Positions 1-8,144 of a stretch of 64,000 bases of DNA are shown here, piece by piece. The position numbers and the translations under genes were made by a program. This DNA is from Lewinellaceae bacterium (GTDB lineage Bacteria > Bacteroidota > Bacteroidia > Chitinophagales > Saprospiraceae), in assembly GCA_020636355.1 (NCBI GenBank), contig JACJYB010000005.1, positions 124,001-188,000 on the forward strand, in the 5' to 3' direction. Positions within the stretch are counted from its first letter, which is position 1. Every line of letters starts with the position of its first letter. The notes under the pieces were generated by a model. The model was not told where the DNA came from. It worked only from the letters and a program-made list of their open reading frames with translations, and searched no databases.

Positions 1-1871
1 GCACCTTGCGTCACCTGGATGAGGTAATTTCCAGCGGGCAGATTGCTGACATCGATCTGGCGCTGGTATGTATTTTTCTTCTCGATCCAGAGTTTGCCAC
101 TGAGGTCCCAGATCTGAAAAGATAGCAGATCATTTCCAGGAGTTTGGATCCGGATTTGATTGGCAAATGGATTCGGAGTCACCCGGACTTCAAGCGGAAG
201 GGTGAAAACCACATTGGCTGAAGTCGCCTGATCATTGGTGACCTGCAACTGATCCACCGTCAACACTCCCTGATCCAATGGCTCGATGTCCGTGACAATC
301 TCGAAGCGGTCAATGCTCGTCCAGTCAAATGCCCCGATGGGGTTATGCCATTCCCCGTCCCAGGCGCCCTGTTCGTAAAAATTGGTCAATGGAATGTGTA
401 CATGGTACCAACCATTTTCCTGAGGCCAGTTTGCTGGATTGATCTCATAAATGTCGCGCCAGGGTAGGTCCTCCCCACCCTCGTCGGTATCGACAAAACG
501 CACCACATATTTGAAGCCCGGCTGCGTACACTGATAATAAAAGTCGAGTGCGAATCCGCTGGAAGCAAGCCGGCTCAAATCTTTATCGGGAACAAAATCA
601 AATCCGATGGCACTATACAATACGGCGTCCTGCCAGGTCAGGGCATATTCGCCATTCCAGATGGATCCGGTGGCATAAAAGTTTTGTTCGCCACCGTAGC
701 CCCCATCGATAATATTAGGCCCGATGTAATCGGTATAAACCGGAAATCCCACACTATCAGGACGAATCACCAGCGGTGTCTGCGGTGGAACGTTGAGTCC
801 CATGGCCTCTAACAATCCGACATTCAGATCGTGATCAAATAAATCATTGCCTCCTTCCTGAAACAGACCAAAACCACCGTGATAATCCCAGCTGGTCCAG
901 GGGATACCGTGGTCTTCCAGATATTTCCTGACCACCTCATACCAGGAGATCCGGTCATCGTTATTGCTGTTGGGTATAAATACACCGTATTCACCACAGA
1001 AGATCGGCACCTGCCGCTGGTCCCGGAAGTCTATGGCGATATCCAGTAATTCTTTGACGTGCGCCACCGTCCCGTCATTGGAATAGCCGTTGTAGGTATC
1101 GTTGACCCAGCTACCCTGTAAACTGGCCGGCAAGGCGGGCATCGATGCAGCATTATAGGGAAAAGGTACCCCTGCCAGCGGTGCCATGGATGGCTCTACC
1201 CAGGTCGCTCCCTGATGGGTGAACAGGAAAGGATCGTAGAAATGAAAGGTGTAGACCAGCTTGTCGTCCCCCAGATCGGGAATAGCACCGAGGTTCCAAT
1301 AACTATTGAAACCAGAACCGCCTACCACGATCCAATGGCTATTGTCTTTAGCGCGGATGGTCTGGATCACCTGCTTCTGGATGGCATTCCAGTCTGCATC
1401 GGATATGCCGTGGGGTTCATTCAAGATTTCGTACAGGATGTATTGGGAGGCGCCGGAATAATGATCTGCCATCTGCGACCACACCTTCTGGAGTACAGGC
1501 CCCACCGACAATTCCGTATTGGCTAGCGGGTCAAAGGTATGATTGTCCAGGATGAGATACATCTTGAGTTCGCTAGCCCACTGCACGACCTGGTCCAGGA
1601 AATTCAGGAACAACGGGTCCAGTGTATAGTCCGGCGCTCCGGACGTCATATAATGCAGATTGATGGGCAACCGGACCACATTGCAGCCCAGGCTCCGGAT
1701 TTGCTCAAAATCGGTTTTGGTATAGCGTGTAAACTGGATGGAATGGGCCGACCCGGCCTGAAACCAACCGGTCAGATTGACACCACGGGTGAAATCGGGC
1801 GCCTGTGCAAAAAGAGCAGCAGAAACTCCTGCTATCAAAAGGCTCAGGAGACAGCGTCTTGTCGTTCTCAT
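1..1871 (-). CDS. GH5 family endoglucanase with C-terminal T9SS sorting domain (3' end outside window)
   Basis: Secreted cellulase-type glycoside hydrolase, open from an ATG at 1871 to the window edge, so the last residues are missing. A Sec signal (MRTTRRCLLSLLIAG...ALFAQ) is followed by a GH5 barrel of about 320 residues: the GVNLTGWF start, YEILNEPHG with the acid/base Glu (about residue 152) and FCGEYGVF with the nucleophile Glu (about 294). A beta-rich carbohydrate-binding-like region follows, and then the start of a T9SS type A sorting domain (VTPNPF, LSGK, LPAGNYLI). The expected product is an outer-membrane-exported beta-glucan or mannan hydrolase. Substrate cannot be told from sequence. 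No gene lies directly upstream in the same direction, so it is probably monocistronic. Confidence 0.9.
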   Translation of the reverse strand, partial: MRTTRRCLLSLLIAGVSAALFAQAPDFTRGVNLTGWFQAGSAHSIQFTRYTKTDFEQIRSLGCNVVRLPINLHYMTSGAPDYTLDPLFLNFLDQVVQWASELKMYLILDNHTFDPLANTELSVGPVLQKVWSQMADHYSGASQYILYEILNEPHGISDADWNAIQKQVIQTIRAKDNSHWIVVGGSGFNSYWNLGAIPDLGDDKLVYTFHFYDPFLFTHQGATWVEPSMAPLAGVPFPYNAASMPALPASLQGSWVNDTYNGYSNDGTVAHVKELLDIAIDFRDQRQVPIFCGEYGVFIPNSNNDDRISWYEVVRKYLEDHGIPWTSWDYHGGFGLFQEGGNDLFDHDLNVGLLEAMGLNVPPQTPLVIRPDSVGFPVYTDYIGPNIIDGGYGGEQNFYATGSIWNGEYALTWQDAVLYSAIGFDFVPDKDLSRLASSGFALDFYYQCTQPGFKYVVRFVDTDEGGEDLPWRDIYEINPANWPQENGWYHVHIPLTNFYEQGAWDGEWHNPIGAFDWTSIDRFEIVTDIEPLDQGVLTVDQLQVTNDQATSANVVFTLPLEVRVTPNPFANQIRIQTPGNDLLSFQIWDLSGKLWIEKKNTYQRQIDVSNLPAGNYLIQVTQG

Positions 1872-2004
1872 AGGGTAATGGTTTAAGCATTGAAGTCAAT
1901 AGGATAACGCAAGGATGGACTAAGAAAATATATAGAAATGTTGAATTTTGAAGGGTGAATGATGAATTTTGGATAGTTACTCGCTTGTCGCACGAATGCG
2001 TGCG

Positions 2005-3204
2005 TTAATGAAACTGTTTGATTGGTACGGCAATGCCAGCATTTATACCATATCCGGAGACTCTATATGCCTCATGCACATTAATCACTGAATTTTTATA
2101 GATAATATGGTACCAAAATGGATAAACAATTAAGTTCAAAAACTTGAACACTTCAAATTGCATCTGTATTCCAGCTTCAGCACCGTAAAGGGTTTTCAAC
2201 TCAACAAATTCGAAAGATTCTTCCGGTAAATGCATGACGGCCCAATAGGGTATTTCTACATCAATTGGCAATAATTTATTAATATTTGTTTTCTGATTGA
2301 CACCACCTAATTTCCCTGTAATAATTGGCATGATATTAACATGTTTCATAGGCAATACCCAAACAAAACCTGGCTCAATAGAAAAAGAATTGAATTCATA
2401 ATTTAGTAATCCAGGTCTTGAGTCCAGGACACCATAATATTTGCTTGTTTTGTCGAAATAGTAATCAAAATCACTTTCTAAATGAAAGCGTCCTAAAGTA
2501 GCTCCCAAACTAAAACCTACACCACGCGAAGGTAAAGCCTGAAAGGCAATTCCGATAAATGTTGGTTGATCAGCAGGATTTAAAACACCCAAATTAGGGC
2601 TCTGGGGAAGATGCTTCACCCACCCGACCCCATAATGTGTAGTGGCTTGCAACCTATTCAATGAATAGCGTTCCCGTGATGCCGTAAATTCACCACCGTG
2701 TTTACACTTATGATAAGCCTCCATCACCCGGATCAGATCATCCTGCCGGTAGGTCACAGCGGGCAGATTATCCTTGGTAAAACAATCGTTCAATACCACA
2801 GCCAAAAAATCCCGGGGATTGGTGCGGTTGATCAGGATCGTCTGCTCATCCCGGTGCAGATAATAATAACTTTGATAGGAAGACCGGTTGTATACATCAA
2901 GTTCCAGTAGTTTTATGCCAAGGAGCTCCCACCACCCGGTCGTGATCCGTTCGGCCAGATAGGTATCCTCTGCTATTTTCGACTTAACGGTCACTGGATA
3001 ATACGTCCGGCGATCAATAGATACCTTTAGAAGCTGATCTGCAGAGATCGACCCTCCTGTCGGCAGTGAAACGGATTTCAGATCACCACCATACCGGTAA
3101 TCACCGGTTAATAGCTGTCCATTGACCAGCCATAAGGTATCACTCTGCCCATGGATCAACATGGGGAGCAGAATTGCGCAGAGGAACATTATATTGCGTA
3201 GCAT
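2005..3204 (-). CDS. secreted protein of unknown function, probable outer-membrane barrel
   Basis: About 399 residues. I do not recognise a named family. The ATG at 3204 is preferred over an in-frame TTG 12 bases upstream because it gives a clean Sec signal (MLRNIMFLCAILLPMLIHGQ). The N-terminal part (about residues 20-100) reads like the short beta module that begins many Bacteroidota surface proteins (LWLVNGQLLTGDY, ISADQLLKVSID). The C-terminal 200 residues alternate polar and aromatic positions and have GVGFSLGATLG and YGINAGIAVP segments typical of outer-membrane beta-barrels. The pseudogene at 8145-9008 has a similar plan (signal, short beta module, barrel), so the two may be distant relatives. 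It starts the leftward accessory zone. Confidence 0.7.
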   Translation of the reverse strand: MLRNIMFLCAILLPMLIHGQSDTLWLVNGQLLTGDYRYGGDLKSVSLPTGGSISADQLLKVSIDRRTYYPVTVKSKIAEDTYLAERITTGWWELLGIKLLELDVYNRSSYQSYYYLHRDEQTILINRTNPRDFLAVVLNDCFTKDNLPAVTYRQDDLIRVMEAYHKCKHGGEFTASRERYSLNRLQATTHYGVGWVKHLPQSPNLGVLNPADQPTFIGIAFQALPSRGVGFSLGATLGRFHLESDFDYYFDKTSKYYGVLDSRPGLLNYEFNSFSIEPGFVWVLPMKHVNIMPIITGKLGGVNQKTNINKLLPIDVEIPYWAVMHLPEESFEFVELKTLYGAEAGIQMQFEVFKFLNLIVYPFWYHIIYKNSVINVHEAYRVSGYGINAGIAVPIKQFH

Positions 3205-3277
3205 ATTCCGAAGCAATTGGGTTACAGAAATAGTGGTCTATGGGGTATTGTTTACAAGACTGTAGAAGAGGGAAAGG

Positions 3278-3721
3278 TCACTCAATTACAGGTTCTTCCG
3301 GCTTAAACCGTATCGGCAGTAAAAAATAGGCAGCCACCGGTTTCCCATTACAAATCGCGGGTTTCCACGTAGTGTTGTTTTTTACCAGGTTTAGTAGTTG
3401 CCGCTCAAAGTAAGATAAATGTGATTTTCGTTTGCCTTTGATAGAAGTTTGAATGATTTGGCCTTCTGTGTTGATTACAAATTCCAACAGGAAGGTGGAT
3501 TGATACGCTTCATTCAATGAAAAATCAGCTTTCTTAAAGATTAGTTCAAGTACAACTTCTATATCCTCCTTCATCTGAGGTGGCGTGTCGGGATGAGAAT
3601 AAACGTAGCTTAAGGTTTTTAAGTCCATTCTCCCCTCACAGGTTTGCTTTTTACACCCAAAAAATACAATAACAATCAAGAAGGGTAAATGATACACATA
3701 GAAAACATTAGACGTCAACAT
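3278..3721 (-). CDS. TonB C-terminal-like lipoprotein
   Basis: About 147 residues. An ATG at 3721 gives a short hydrophobic leader ending in VFFGC, a lipobox-like site, so this is probably an outer-membrane lipoprotein; an in-frame ATG at 3739 would add six residues. The C-terminal half resembles the TonB C-terminal fold: a strand with LLEFVINTEGQI, then the NTTWKPAICNGKPVAAYFLLPIRF pattern, which matches the usual W-x-PA...G-x-V...V-x-F signature. There is no membrane helix plus proline-rich linker, so it is not a functional TonB. The start overlaps the end of the upstream small membrane-protein gene by 14 bases, so the two are likely co-transcribed. It sits behind the lipase-type rhs module; whether it belongs to that cassette is unclear. 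Confidence 0.65.
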   Translation of the reverse strand: MLTSNVFYVYHLPFLIVIVFFGCKKQTCEGRMDLKTLSYVYSHPDTPPQMKEDIEVVLELIFKKADFSLNEAYQSTFLLEFVINTEGQIIQTSIKGKRKSHLSYFERQLLNLVKNNTTWKPAICNGKPVAAYFLLPIRFKPEEPVIE

Positions 3722-3977
3722 ACCGAATATACATTCCAATAGACAAATTGGTGATCACTAATATTAATGCTAATATAATTCTATATTTATCAATTTTTGT
3801 AATTAAACATCCAGCTAAGAAAAAGGCTAAAGTGATCAAACCTGATATAATTGGATAGATTATATTGACTAATGCACCCAACTCCAATTTATTCAAATCT
3901 GCACTCATTGAAATAATCTCAGAGATTATCATTGAAAAAATTATCATTAGAGACAACTTAAACTTTAAAGTAACCAT
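3708..3977 (-). CDS. small three-helix membrane protein, candidate immunity protein for the lipase-type rhs module
   Basis: About 89 residues from an ATG at 3977. A TTG at 4007 is also possible and would overlap the stop of the lipase-like module by four bases. Three hydrophobic stretches (FKLSLMIIFSMIIS, LVNIIYPIISGLITLAFFLAG, IILALILVITNLSIGMYI) predict an inner-membrane protein. It lies directly downstream of the lipase-like rhs C-terminal module, where immunity genes of polymorphic toxins normally sit, and a membrane-embedded protector is a reasonable counterpart to a phospholipase-like toxin. This is inference from position and topology only; I recognise no family. Confidence 0.55.
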   Translation of the reverse strand: MVTLKFKLSLMIIFSMIISEIISMSADLNKLELGALVNIIYPIISGLITLAFFLAGCLITKIDKYRIILALILVITNLSIGMYIRYVDV

Positions 3978-4003
3978 AGTCAATCTATTACGTTTACTGT
4001 AAT

Positions 4004-5040
4004 TCAAAAACTTCTAAAATAGTTTGCCAGATCATCCAGATAAGTATCAACAGAATGACCACCTCGACCTCCCTTGTAATTTTTACGGGTATACATAGTA
4101 GATACTCCATTTATCATCGCTAGATGTGAACCACCATTCAGACCTAGTAATCGCCAATCTCTTGATGCTACCCAATCGCTTTCTGTTGACCATTGAACAC
4201 CGTAAACACTAGACGGATGCGAAAATGATCCAGGTTGATGTGGAGCTAAATACATTCCCAATGCAACTCGAGAAGCATATCCACTTCCAGCTAAAACAGA
4301 CAACGTCCCAGCCGCAAAAGCTGCTCCTTGACTGTGACCTACAACCTTTATTGTTTCATCGTCAGCAAGTGATATGCTTCCATTATTTAATTTTCGAATT
4401 AATTCGTATGCTGCAGTTCTTCCTCCGGAATATCGATCTTCAGCTTGTAAAATATTCCATGAGGTTGCATTAACATACATTGAATTATAATCATTTAAAC
4501 CAGACATAATAAGATCATCAATGTCACCCCAATAATCAAAAGATTGACCATTATTTTGAGGAAAATTTTTGGTAAACTCTCTGGATGGCGGATATAAAGA
4601 ATAAGATGGGTTGATAAAAGAATAATATCCTCCCAATCCTTGGTCATATTTAGTTATTGATTTTCTATTATCACTCTTGAGCCAATCATTAATCATAAAT
4701 CCATTTACAAATACTACCAAACTTCCATCGGGATCAATTGCGTTGACTGGGCAATTGAGTGTGTAATTATAGGGAGACATCAAAATACAAATCAGCTTTT
4801 GGATCAACAGATATCCATCTCCCTACACTTGGATCGTACATCCATGCCCCATAATTATACCACCCAAATCCATGATCCAACAGCTGCTCTTTCCCATTAT
4901 ACTTATATCGATTGTCAATATCCGTAGCGTCATTGATCCAGACCGGCCCTTCGTAGGCCATCCCGAAGGGATAATAATGATTTTCGGAGAGTATCTCGTT
5001 AGCATTCGTATTGGTAACGTCGGATGGACTCAGTGGATAT
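4004..5040 (-). pseudogene. displaced rhs core end with lipase-like C-terminal module (frameshifted)
   Basis: Read leftward, about 5023-4780 encodes the end of an RHS core (ILSENHYYPFGM, YKYNGKEQLLDHGFGWYNYGA, DPSVGRWISVDPK). The frame then shifts at about 4771-4776, where SPYNY is expected but the core frame hits a stop, and it continues in the second frame as YNYTLN...AIDPDGS followed by about 240 residues. The C-terminal part has a lipase-type nucleophile elbow, VVGHSQGAAFA, and a late GGHSVDTY that could supply the histidine, so it looks like a phospholipase or esterase toxin tip. There is no start codon or full core, as expected for a silent orphan rhs tip that can be swapped into a complete rhs gene. 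The core stretch is a near-identical direct repeat of 6278-6499. Confidence 0.7.
4800..5023 (-). repeat. direct repeat copy 1 (rhs core end)
   Basis: By eye this stretch is more than 90 percent identical to 6278-6499 on the same strand, and both end abruptly at the same GTAACGTC. It encodes the conserved end of the RHS core before the DPDG junction. Such repeats are the recombination arms by which alternative C-terminal tips are exchanged. Confidence 0.8.
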
Positions 5041-5191
5041 CCCAGTATTATTTTTTGCTAGTATAACAATTGATAAGAAATTATCTCACTTATTGTTTGA
5101 CAGAGGATTTATTGAATCTTTTGATTATGTAGGTGATGAAACTTCCTTTAACATGGTAAATTATTACTGCCACATTTAAAATCTCTGTAAA

Positions 5192-5458
5192 TCACTCTTC
5201 TTCCCATTCCTCAGGTTGGACACCAAACTCAAAATCAGCTTGCTCCAAGGCATCTTCAATTGTCTCGTGATAAGTATCAGTCATCTCCTTTCCTTCTTTA
5301 TCGATATGCAGCAAATAATATCCACTACAATCTTCATACTTTGCTATAATTAGTTGTGTAGGTTTATCAACCTTAAGTCCAGCATTGTAGTGTATGGTTT
5401 TTCCGGTTCTTTCATGAAGAAGAGTTAAATACACTCTTTTAATTTTTTTTAACATCAT
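5192..5458 (-). CDS. small acidic protein, candidate immunity protein for the nuclease-like rhs tip
   Basis: 88 residues, starting at a doubled ATG (5458 or 5455). It has no signal or membrane segment, a basic N-terminus (MMLKKIKRVYLTLLHE) and a strongly acidic C-terminus (QADFEFGVQPEEWEEE). It begins 13 bases after the toxin-like reading frame that ends at 5472, which is the standard toxin-immunity order, and the acidic tail suits binding to a basic nuclease domain. The core (TIHYNAGLK, CSGYYLLHIDKEGKE, HETIEDALEQA) looks like a compact alpha/beta fold. Function is inferred from position. Confidence 0.6.
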   Translation of the reverse strand: MMLKKIKRVYLTLLHERTGKTIHYNAGLKVDKPTQLIIAKYEDCSGYYLLHIDKEGKEMTDTYHETIEDALEQADFEFGVQPEEWEEE

Positions 5459-5471
5459 AATTTTTTGCTTT

Positions 5472-6113
5472 CTAATCTTTGATAATAATTGCTAAGGCAT
5501 TTTCAATTACTCTGCCTCCAGCTTTATCATAAGCTTCAAAATGGGCATGGTGTGATGCACTTCTTGTTTCATGGGCACCATATCTCACTTGACGTAATCC
5601 ATCAGCAGACAAGTACCTGCCATTAGAGAGGGACCTGTATCCCGGCCCAAGAAATTTATCAGCAGCTAATAAAAACTGTGTTTCAGTGAGCTTGCCACTT
5701 AATATTTCAGGAGCACGTTTGGAAATGGTCCTTAATACTTGAGAAAGATTTATCGGCGTTTTCGCAAAAAATGCTGCAGGATCATTGCCTCCAAGGAAAA
5801 GACTAGAAACACTTAATACATCTGCACCATTCTCAAGTAAACCTTGTAAAAAACTAGCTTTACCAGCTATTGTGATTTCTCCATCTACCTTTCGTAATTT
5901 AACATTATCTAGCAAGTTATCATTGCTAATTGCAGAAAAGTCTAAACCTTGTGAAATAGCTAATTTCCTAATTAATTTGACCTTAACACTTTCGGGTAGT
6001 AATGGTAGAAGAAATAAGTTTCCAACACCATCCTCAATGGATGTCCAAATACTATATCCAATTTTAACGCCAATTAGTGGATCATCTATCGGGCCTTCTG
6101 GATCACCCCCCCC
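5472..6113 (-). pseudogene. orphan rhs/polymorphic toxin C-terminal module, nuclease-like
   Basis: An open frame of roughly 210 residues runs from the G tract at about 6106-6113 to 5472. It lacks a convincing start; the first usable codon, a TTG at about 5915, would give 147 residues. After a pre-toxin region (EGPIDDPLIGVKIGYSIW...) the last 60 residues read FLGPGYRSLSNGRYLSADG, LRQVRYG, HHAHFEAY and end in NALAIIIKD. That pattern is reminiscent of predicted nuclease tips at the ends of RHS and filamentous-haemagglutinin toxins. Upstream, the rhs core frame ends at a TGA and needs a further shift in the run of eight G to enter this frame, so the tip is separated from its core. An intact small gene follows, as expected for its immunity partner. 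Confidence 0.6.
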
Positions 6114-6277
6114 GCGTTATACTGACCTTCTCAAGATGCTTGGAGATCTCCAAAGAAATTCTGAGCAGCTATTCCAGTATAGGTTATTGCGAGTGCACCA
6201 TCAGGATCAATTACTCGTACTGGATTATTTAACCCATAATTAAATGGACTTAAACAATTAAATTTATCAGACTTGGG

Positions 6278-6499
6278 GTCGACACTTGTCCACCTCCCCA
6301 CACTCGGGTCATAAAACCTCGCCCAATAATTATACCACCCCAATCCATGATCCACCAGCTGCTCTTTCTCATTATACTTGTAGCGATTGTCAATATCCGT
6401 AGCGTCATTGATCCAGACCGGCCCTTCGTAGGCCATGCCGAAAGGATAATAATGACTTTCGGAGAGTATCTCGTTAGCACTCGTATTGGTAACGTCAAT
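6278..6499 (-). repeat. direct repeat copy 2 (rhs core end)
   Basis: Partner of 4800-5023. Identity stops at the same GTAACGTC on the right, where a palindromic repeat copy begins here and unrelated sequence begins in copy 1. Confidence 0.8.
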
Positions 6500-6570
6500 G
6501 CCCACCCTCCCGCTGCGCGGTTCCTTCACTTCGATGTCCCCCGGACATCGACCCTGCGGGATCGCTCAGG
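6499..6570. repeat. palindromic repeat, copy A
   Basis: An element of about 70 bases: a CGCTGCGCGGTTCC arm, a perfect hairpin TCGATGTCC/GGACATCGA (6531-6539 with 6543-6551, loop CCC) and a CCTGCGGGATCGCTCAGG arm. It interrupts the rhs remnant just before the VTNTSANEIL segment. Three related copies follow within 470 bases. Confidence 0.7.
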
Positions 6571-6599
6571 AATTGTTTTTGTCAGTAAAGTTATTCTGT

Positions 6600-6672
6600 C
6601 TCCTCCTGCTGCGCAGTTCCTCGCTCACATGTCCCCCAGACATGTGGCACGAAGTGCATCGCTCGCTCATCA
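6600..6672. repeat. palindromic repeat, copy B
   Basis: Same layout as copy A: TGCTGCGCAGTTCCTC arm, then hairpin CACATGTC/GACATGTG (6626-6633 with 6639-6646, loop CCCCA). It is inserted after the rhs segment IEYAIRDHL. Confidence 0.65.
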
Positions 6673-6743
6673 AGGTGATCCCGGATGGCATATTCGATAC
6701 GGATGGACTCCGTAGAGATTCCCGTGTTCACATTAATATTATA

Positions 6744-6820
6744 GCCACCCATCCGCTTCGCGGTTCCCTCATTCCGATGTCTCCCAGACACCGGCCTCGC
6801 TTTGCTTCGGAACATTCAGT
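6744..6820. repeat. palindromic repeat, copy C
   Basis: CGCTTCGCGGTTCCCTCA arm, then hairpin CCGATGTCT/AGACACCGG (6774-6782 with 6786-6794, loop CCC, one mismatch). On the minus strand it stays open in the frame that enters the next rhs segment. Confidence 0.65.
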
Positions 6821-6887
6821 CACCTTCAGCATGAGCGATGGACTCCAGCTTACGGGTTGCTCCCACGGTGCGGTATTCAACTCCGTG

Positions 6888-6970
6888 CTAACCCACCCCT
6901 TACGGGTTCACTACGTCAGGTGTCCATCGGACATCTGGTGACCAGAATCACCGCACTTCGTTCATCCTGT
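6888..6970. repeat. palindromic repeat, copy D (most divergent)
   Basis: CCCCTTACGGGTTCACTA arm, then hairpin CAGGTGTCC/GGACATCTG (6917-6925 with 6929-6937, loop ATC, one G-T pair). It sits after the rhs segment TLDYQQDE. Confidence 0.6.
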
Positions 6971-7295
6971 TGATAGTCGAGCGTAACGCCGGTGTACACT
7001 TTCCGGGTCAGTAAGGTACCCTGCGCATCGTAGGTAAATTCGATCTTTTGGTCGTACCCCACTCGATGGCTGACGGCAGGTTCAGATAGTTGTAAGTAAT
7101 GTTGGTGATGCCTTTGTAGGTATCTGTCTTAAGATTGCCATTGGCATCGTAGGTGTCACCGGCGCCGCCGGAGCCGGGTTGAAGCCAAAGACTTTTGATT
7201 ATTAGTCGCTGTAGCTGCATCGGCGATGCTGGCCAAACGATTGGTATTTATTCGTGATAATTCGGGAAATTAGTGGCTACCTTAAAAAACATTAC

Positions 7296-7454
7296 TCAAA
7301 ACCCCAACCCCTGCTTCGGCTTTTTGTGTTTCTTGACCTTAGTGGTTTTCTGGTTTTCAGCGGGGCAGCCGTACTTGGGGGAGCAGGAGGGCAAGGTGGT
7401 GGCTACCAGGACGAGGATGCTGGCGCCGATAAACCATTTGATCAGTGACTTCAT
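7296..7454 (-). CDS. small 52-residue lipoprotein
   Basis: An ATG at 7454 opens a 52-residue frame: MKSLIKWFIGASILVLVAT, then a lipobox-like LPSC, a SPKYGCPAE segment and a lysine-rich tail (KVKKHKKPKQ) ending in GLGF. A clear lipoprotein signal, the sharp basic C-terminus and a good start support a real gene despite its size. I recall similar short SPKYGCPA-type proteins in Bacteroidota but know no function. It lies just upstream of the decayed rhs remnant on the same strand. Confidence 0.7.
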   Translation of the reverse strand: MKSLIKWFIGASILVLVATTLPSCSPKYGCPAENQKTTKVKKHKKPKQGLGF

Positions 7455-7559
7455 TGCGAATACATTTATACCTACGAACGAGCTTTTGCCGTACTCCGGG
7501 TATGGCTTGATCCAATTTAACCCGTTATTAACCGAAAATACCCGATTGATTTAAGGAAA

Positions 7560-8110
7560 CGCAAACATCTTGCCATACTGACGCTCTACTGACGCTCCTT
7601 TCAGTCGGTCAGCACTCGGTCAGTATAGGCTCGCGCTCGTTACACTCCACTGACGCCCGCCTGAACGGACGGGCAGGCTCTACTGACGCTCGCTGCAGTC
7701 GGTCAGCAGTCGGTCAGCATCGGTCAGCACAATAACACTACTTACTGCTACCTGCTTACTGAAGATACAAAGAGATTTCTCTATTCTGGAGTATCCTAGG
7801 TCATTAAAGCCGGACGAGAAACGAACCTTGGCACGAAATGAAAGTACTTTTTGGAAAGCGATCTTCCGGATTGACTCACTACTGTGTACTACATACTGAT
7901 TACTGCCTACTGTGTACTGATTTCACATAGAGATTTCTCCATTCTGGCTTATCCTACGCCTTCAATTCTTTAATGCCGGCCGAGTAACGAGCGTTAGCAC
8001 GAAATGACAGTATTTTTTTTGAAAAGCGATCTTCCGGATTGGCTCACTACTGTGTACTATATACTGACTACTGCCTACTGTGTACAGACTACTATTTACT
8101 GACTACTAAC
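7560..8110. repeat. intergenic tandem-repeat region
   Basis: No gene is visible in 7455-8144. 7575-7735 is a patchwork of TACTGACGCTC and CGGTCAGCA words in both orientations. 7766-7920 and 7925-8090 are two diverged copies of a block of about 165 bases, sharing AGAGATTTCTC-ATTCTGG, GGCACGAAATGA or GCACGAAATGACAG, AAAGCGATCTTCCGGATTG and CACTACTGTGTACTA followed by TACTG-rich filler. It separates the rhs zone from the broken gene to the right and looks like non-coding, recently duplicated sequence. Confidence 0.75.
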
Positions 8111-8144
8111 TATTCAAAAAATGCAGACATCGCGAATGCGATCG

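Larger units (their letters stand above)
6131..7243 (-). pseudogene. rhs core remnant interrupted by palindromic repeats and frameshifts
   Basis: Fragments of an RHS-repeat protein can be read leftward in changing frames: NRLASIADAATATNNQKS, then AGDTYDANGNLKTDTY and ITNITYNYLNLPSAIEWG, then after a shift YDQKIEFTYDAQGTLL and KVYTGVTLDYQQDE, then VEYRTVGATRKLESIAHAEG, IRIEYAIRDHL, VTNTSANEILSES, and finally HYYPFGM to NPVRVIDPDG. The pieces are in the right order for one ancestral gene. It is cut off at the 5' side near 7243, next to a small lipoprotein gene. At least two frameshifts and four inserted repeat copies (6499-6970) break it. It cannot make a working Rhs shell in this state. Confidence 0.8.

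Noticed and set aside
5785..6243. Plus-strand frame of about 150 codons opposite the rhs tip
   Set aside because: The minus strand encodes recognisable toxin-tip sequence; the plus-strand translation is low-complexity and unrelated to any family.
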